Below, in pieces: positions 62,604 to 64,000 of a DNA stretch of 64,000 nt. The stretch's first letter is position 1, and every line of letters begins with the position of its first letter. Below the pieces are notes generated by a model that made no database searches, had not been told where the DNA came from, and saw only the letters and a list, made by a program, of their open reading frames with translations. Origin of the DNA: Psychroflexus tropicus DSM 15496 (GTDB taxonomy: Bacteria; Bacteroidota; Bacteroidia; Flavobacteriales; Flavobacteriaceae); NCBI RefSeq assembly GCF_000378765.1, contig NZ_KB905342.1:62001-126000 (forward strand), given 5' to 3'. A program made the translations under genes and the position numbers.

Positions 62604-64000
62604 TTACTCTGTATAGAAATAAATATTATCTAAAAAAATAGTCGAGATTGTTGGATTATTGGCTCCGACCTCAGAATTAAAAAGCAATAGTCCTATGCGA
62701 TTTCTATCTGTTAAGCCGGAAAAATCTGAAAGAGGAATATCAAAACTAGCCCAATCATCAGACACTAAATCATCTGTTGTTATAGTGAATGAGCCAACAG
62801 TTTCAGTTGCTCCATAGTTGGTCAATTCTAGTTTTATTTGATCACCAGGCTGTAACTCCTCTTGAACATTAATATCAAGATGCAAGTGGGTTAATCCAGT
62901 TGCATTTACAGGTTGTACAGCTTCTGCAGGAAATGTCACATCATTAAACACAATACCAACAAAGTTTAAATCTGTATACCGAATAATTGATTCGGGACCA
63001 ACTTGTACCACACCTCCTAAAGTGGTTTGAAATGGTTCAAAGAAAGAATTATATCTTGAAACAGGTATATCATCATAAGCATCACTAAATAGAGAAACTA
63101 CATCTTCTGCAGGTCTTGTAGGACCTGGGGCAAAGTTAAAGCCCCCATCAACGTTTAGTGTCAAAGATCCCGCTGCCACATCGTTTCCAATACTTGCAGT
63201 TATTTCTACTTCACCAATACCAACTACAGACACAAGGCCAGTTTCATTTATAGTGGCAACTTCTGAGTTTGAAGTTTCAAAATTAAAATAAGAAGGGGAA
63301 GCTAACACAGTAATATCTTCGCCAGACTCTGAATTGACTGTTTGAGTTAATCCCGACAGTTGAAAAGGAACCTCCAAAAAACCCTCTTGTGTTATATCAT
63401 CCCCGTCAAGAATTGCTGGTCTATATTGACCAAGCGTTCCCAAGCTTTCAAATTTAATTTCATCAATCCAAATCGTAAAGCCAACACCACCAGTACTTTC
63501 TGAACCAGTAATAAATGAAAATAATCCGCTTTCCTGGGTGAGTTTGGAAGGATCTGGTATAGGAATTATAATTTTTCTCCATTGAGTAGACAATGGCACT
63601 CCAAATCGTTTAGTTGCAAATCTCTCTCCTGTAAAAGTAGTTCCAAATCCTACTTCATCAAATACTGCAGTTCGAGAAGCTTTAATCCAAAAGGTTAACG
63701 CATCATATCCAGAAAGGTCTCTTCCTTCGCCTCGATCTGAAAAAACACCTCCAACAAAACCACCGTCTGGGTCATTTGGAGCTGGTATATCTAAACGAAT
63801 TGAAGATGATCCTAAATAAGCTTCAGTATCGTCTGTATCAAAAGCTTCGGGATTATACCCTTCAGCAGGATTGAAGGATTCAAAAAATTGATCAGTAAGC
63901 CCAACCGGGTTATCTGTATACACTTCTGCTGTATTAGGAAAAGTGGCTAAAACAGCATCATCAGACACTTCTCTTTCGCAACTTATAGCGACCATTGCAA
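62604..64000 (-). CDS. Surface glycan-binding lipoprotein (5' end outside window)
   Basis: At least 464 residues; the frame continues beyond the right edge, so the signal peptide is cut, but AISCEREV at the start is a lipobox and lipidated Cys. A jelly-roll domain (about 25-180) contains VFSDRGEGRDLSGYDALTFWIKA and FTIWIDEIKFE. A Big_2/Ig-like domain (about 215-283) has NSEVATINETGLVSVVGIGEVEITAS. A second jelly-roll (about 310-463) ends in TISTIFLDNIYFYTE. Proteins of this build follow susD in laminarin loci and act as SusE-like glycan-binding proteins. susC and susD are expected just outside the window. Confidence 0.82.
   Translation of the reverse strand, partial: AMVAISCEREVSDDAVLATFPNTAEVYTDNPVGLTDQFFESFNPAEGYNPEAFDTDDTEAYLGSSSIRLDIPAPNDPDGGFVGGVFSDRGEGRDLSGYDALTFWIKASRTAVFDEVGFGTTFTGERFATKRFGVPLSTQWRKIIIPIPDPSKLTQESGLFSFITGSESTGGVGFTIWIDEIKFESLGTLGQYRPAILDGDDITQEGFLEVPFQLSGLTQTVNSESGEDITVLASPSYFNFETSNSEVATINETGLVSVVGIGEVEITASIGNDVAAGSLTLNVDGGFNFAPGPTRPAEDVVSLFSDAYDDIPVSRYNSFFEPFQTTLGGVVQVGPESIIRYTDLNFVGIVFNDVTFPAEAVQPVNATGLTHLHLDINVQEELQPGDQIKLELTNYGATETVGSFTITTDDLVSDDWASFDIPLSDFSGLTDRNRIGLLLFNSEVGANNPTISTIFLDNIYFYTE

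Overview
The window is chromosomal DNA from a marine-type Bacteroidota, most likely a member of the Flavobacteriaceae. The supporting signs are a PorP/SprF–OmpA pair and a type IX secretion (T9SS) sorting domain, a DUF4270 lipoprotein beside a short glycogen-synthase-like gene and panC/panD, atpD–atpC detached from the other ATP synthase genes, promoter-like boxes of the TAnnTTTG class, low GC, and no clear Shine-Dalgarno sequences. Genus and species cannot be read from the sequence.

Left part (1-28800): a 5' fragment of pyrC behind an SbtA-like bicarbonate transporter; an MDR oxidoreductase; an MscS channel; tRNA-Leu(CAA) with the remnant of a GIY-YIG nuclease gene next to it; the housekeeping run prs-rplY-pth-ribF ending in a gamma-carboxylase-like (HTTM) membrane protein; a Zn-ribbon/M28 peptidase/dehydrogenase operon; a T9SS-related operon (short CHU_C-type lipoprotein, PorP/SprF, OmpA-PD40); hflX; a signalling group (receiver, GAF histidine kinase, kinase-less multi-PAS protein); an exported DUF1028/isoaspartyl peptidase pair; a DUF255 thioredoxin-fold protein; and the two subunits of a 3-oxoacid CoA-transferase.

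Middle part (28800-48600): atpD-atpC, glmS, DUF4270, a GT5-like fragment, panC-panD, a flippase-like membrane protein, a degenerate esterase-fold protein, radA, a 614-bp gene-free stretch, and a long IleRS whose class I signature reads GIHH instead of HxGH. After these come a DksA-like protein, a methyltransferase, a CYTH-HIT-acyltransferase cluster and mscL.

Right part (48560-64000, all on the minus strand, cut by the window edge): a beta-1,3-glucan (laminarin-type) utilisation locus. In transcription order it holds a surface glycan-binding lipoprotein (partial), a GH16 laminarinase lipoprotein, a PKD-CBM lipoprotein, a cytoplasmic beta-1,3-glucan phosphorylase-like enzyme (GH149-type), a GH17 lipoprotein, a GH30 lipoprotein, a GPH-family sugar symporter fused in one frame to a GH17 domain, a second stand-alone cytoplasmic GH17, a T9SS-sorted jelly-roll protein, and a LacI regulator. 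SusC/SusD would be expected just beyond position 64000. The inferred flow is: surface and periplasmic GH16/GH30/GH17 cut and debranch the glucan; the GPH symporter moves oligosaccharides inward; its tethered GH17 and the soluble GH17 trim or rearrange them; and the phosphorylase yields glucose-1-phosphate. The transporter-glycosidase fusion and the IleRS signature swap are the two most notable items.
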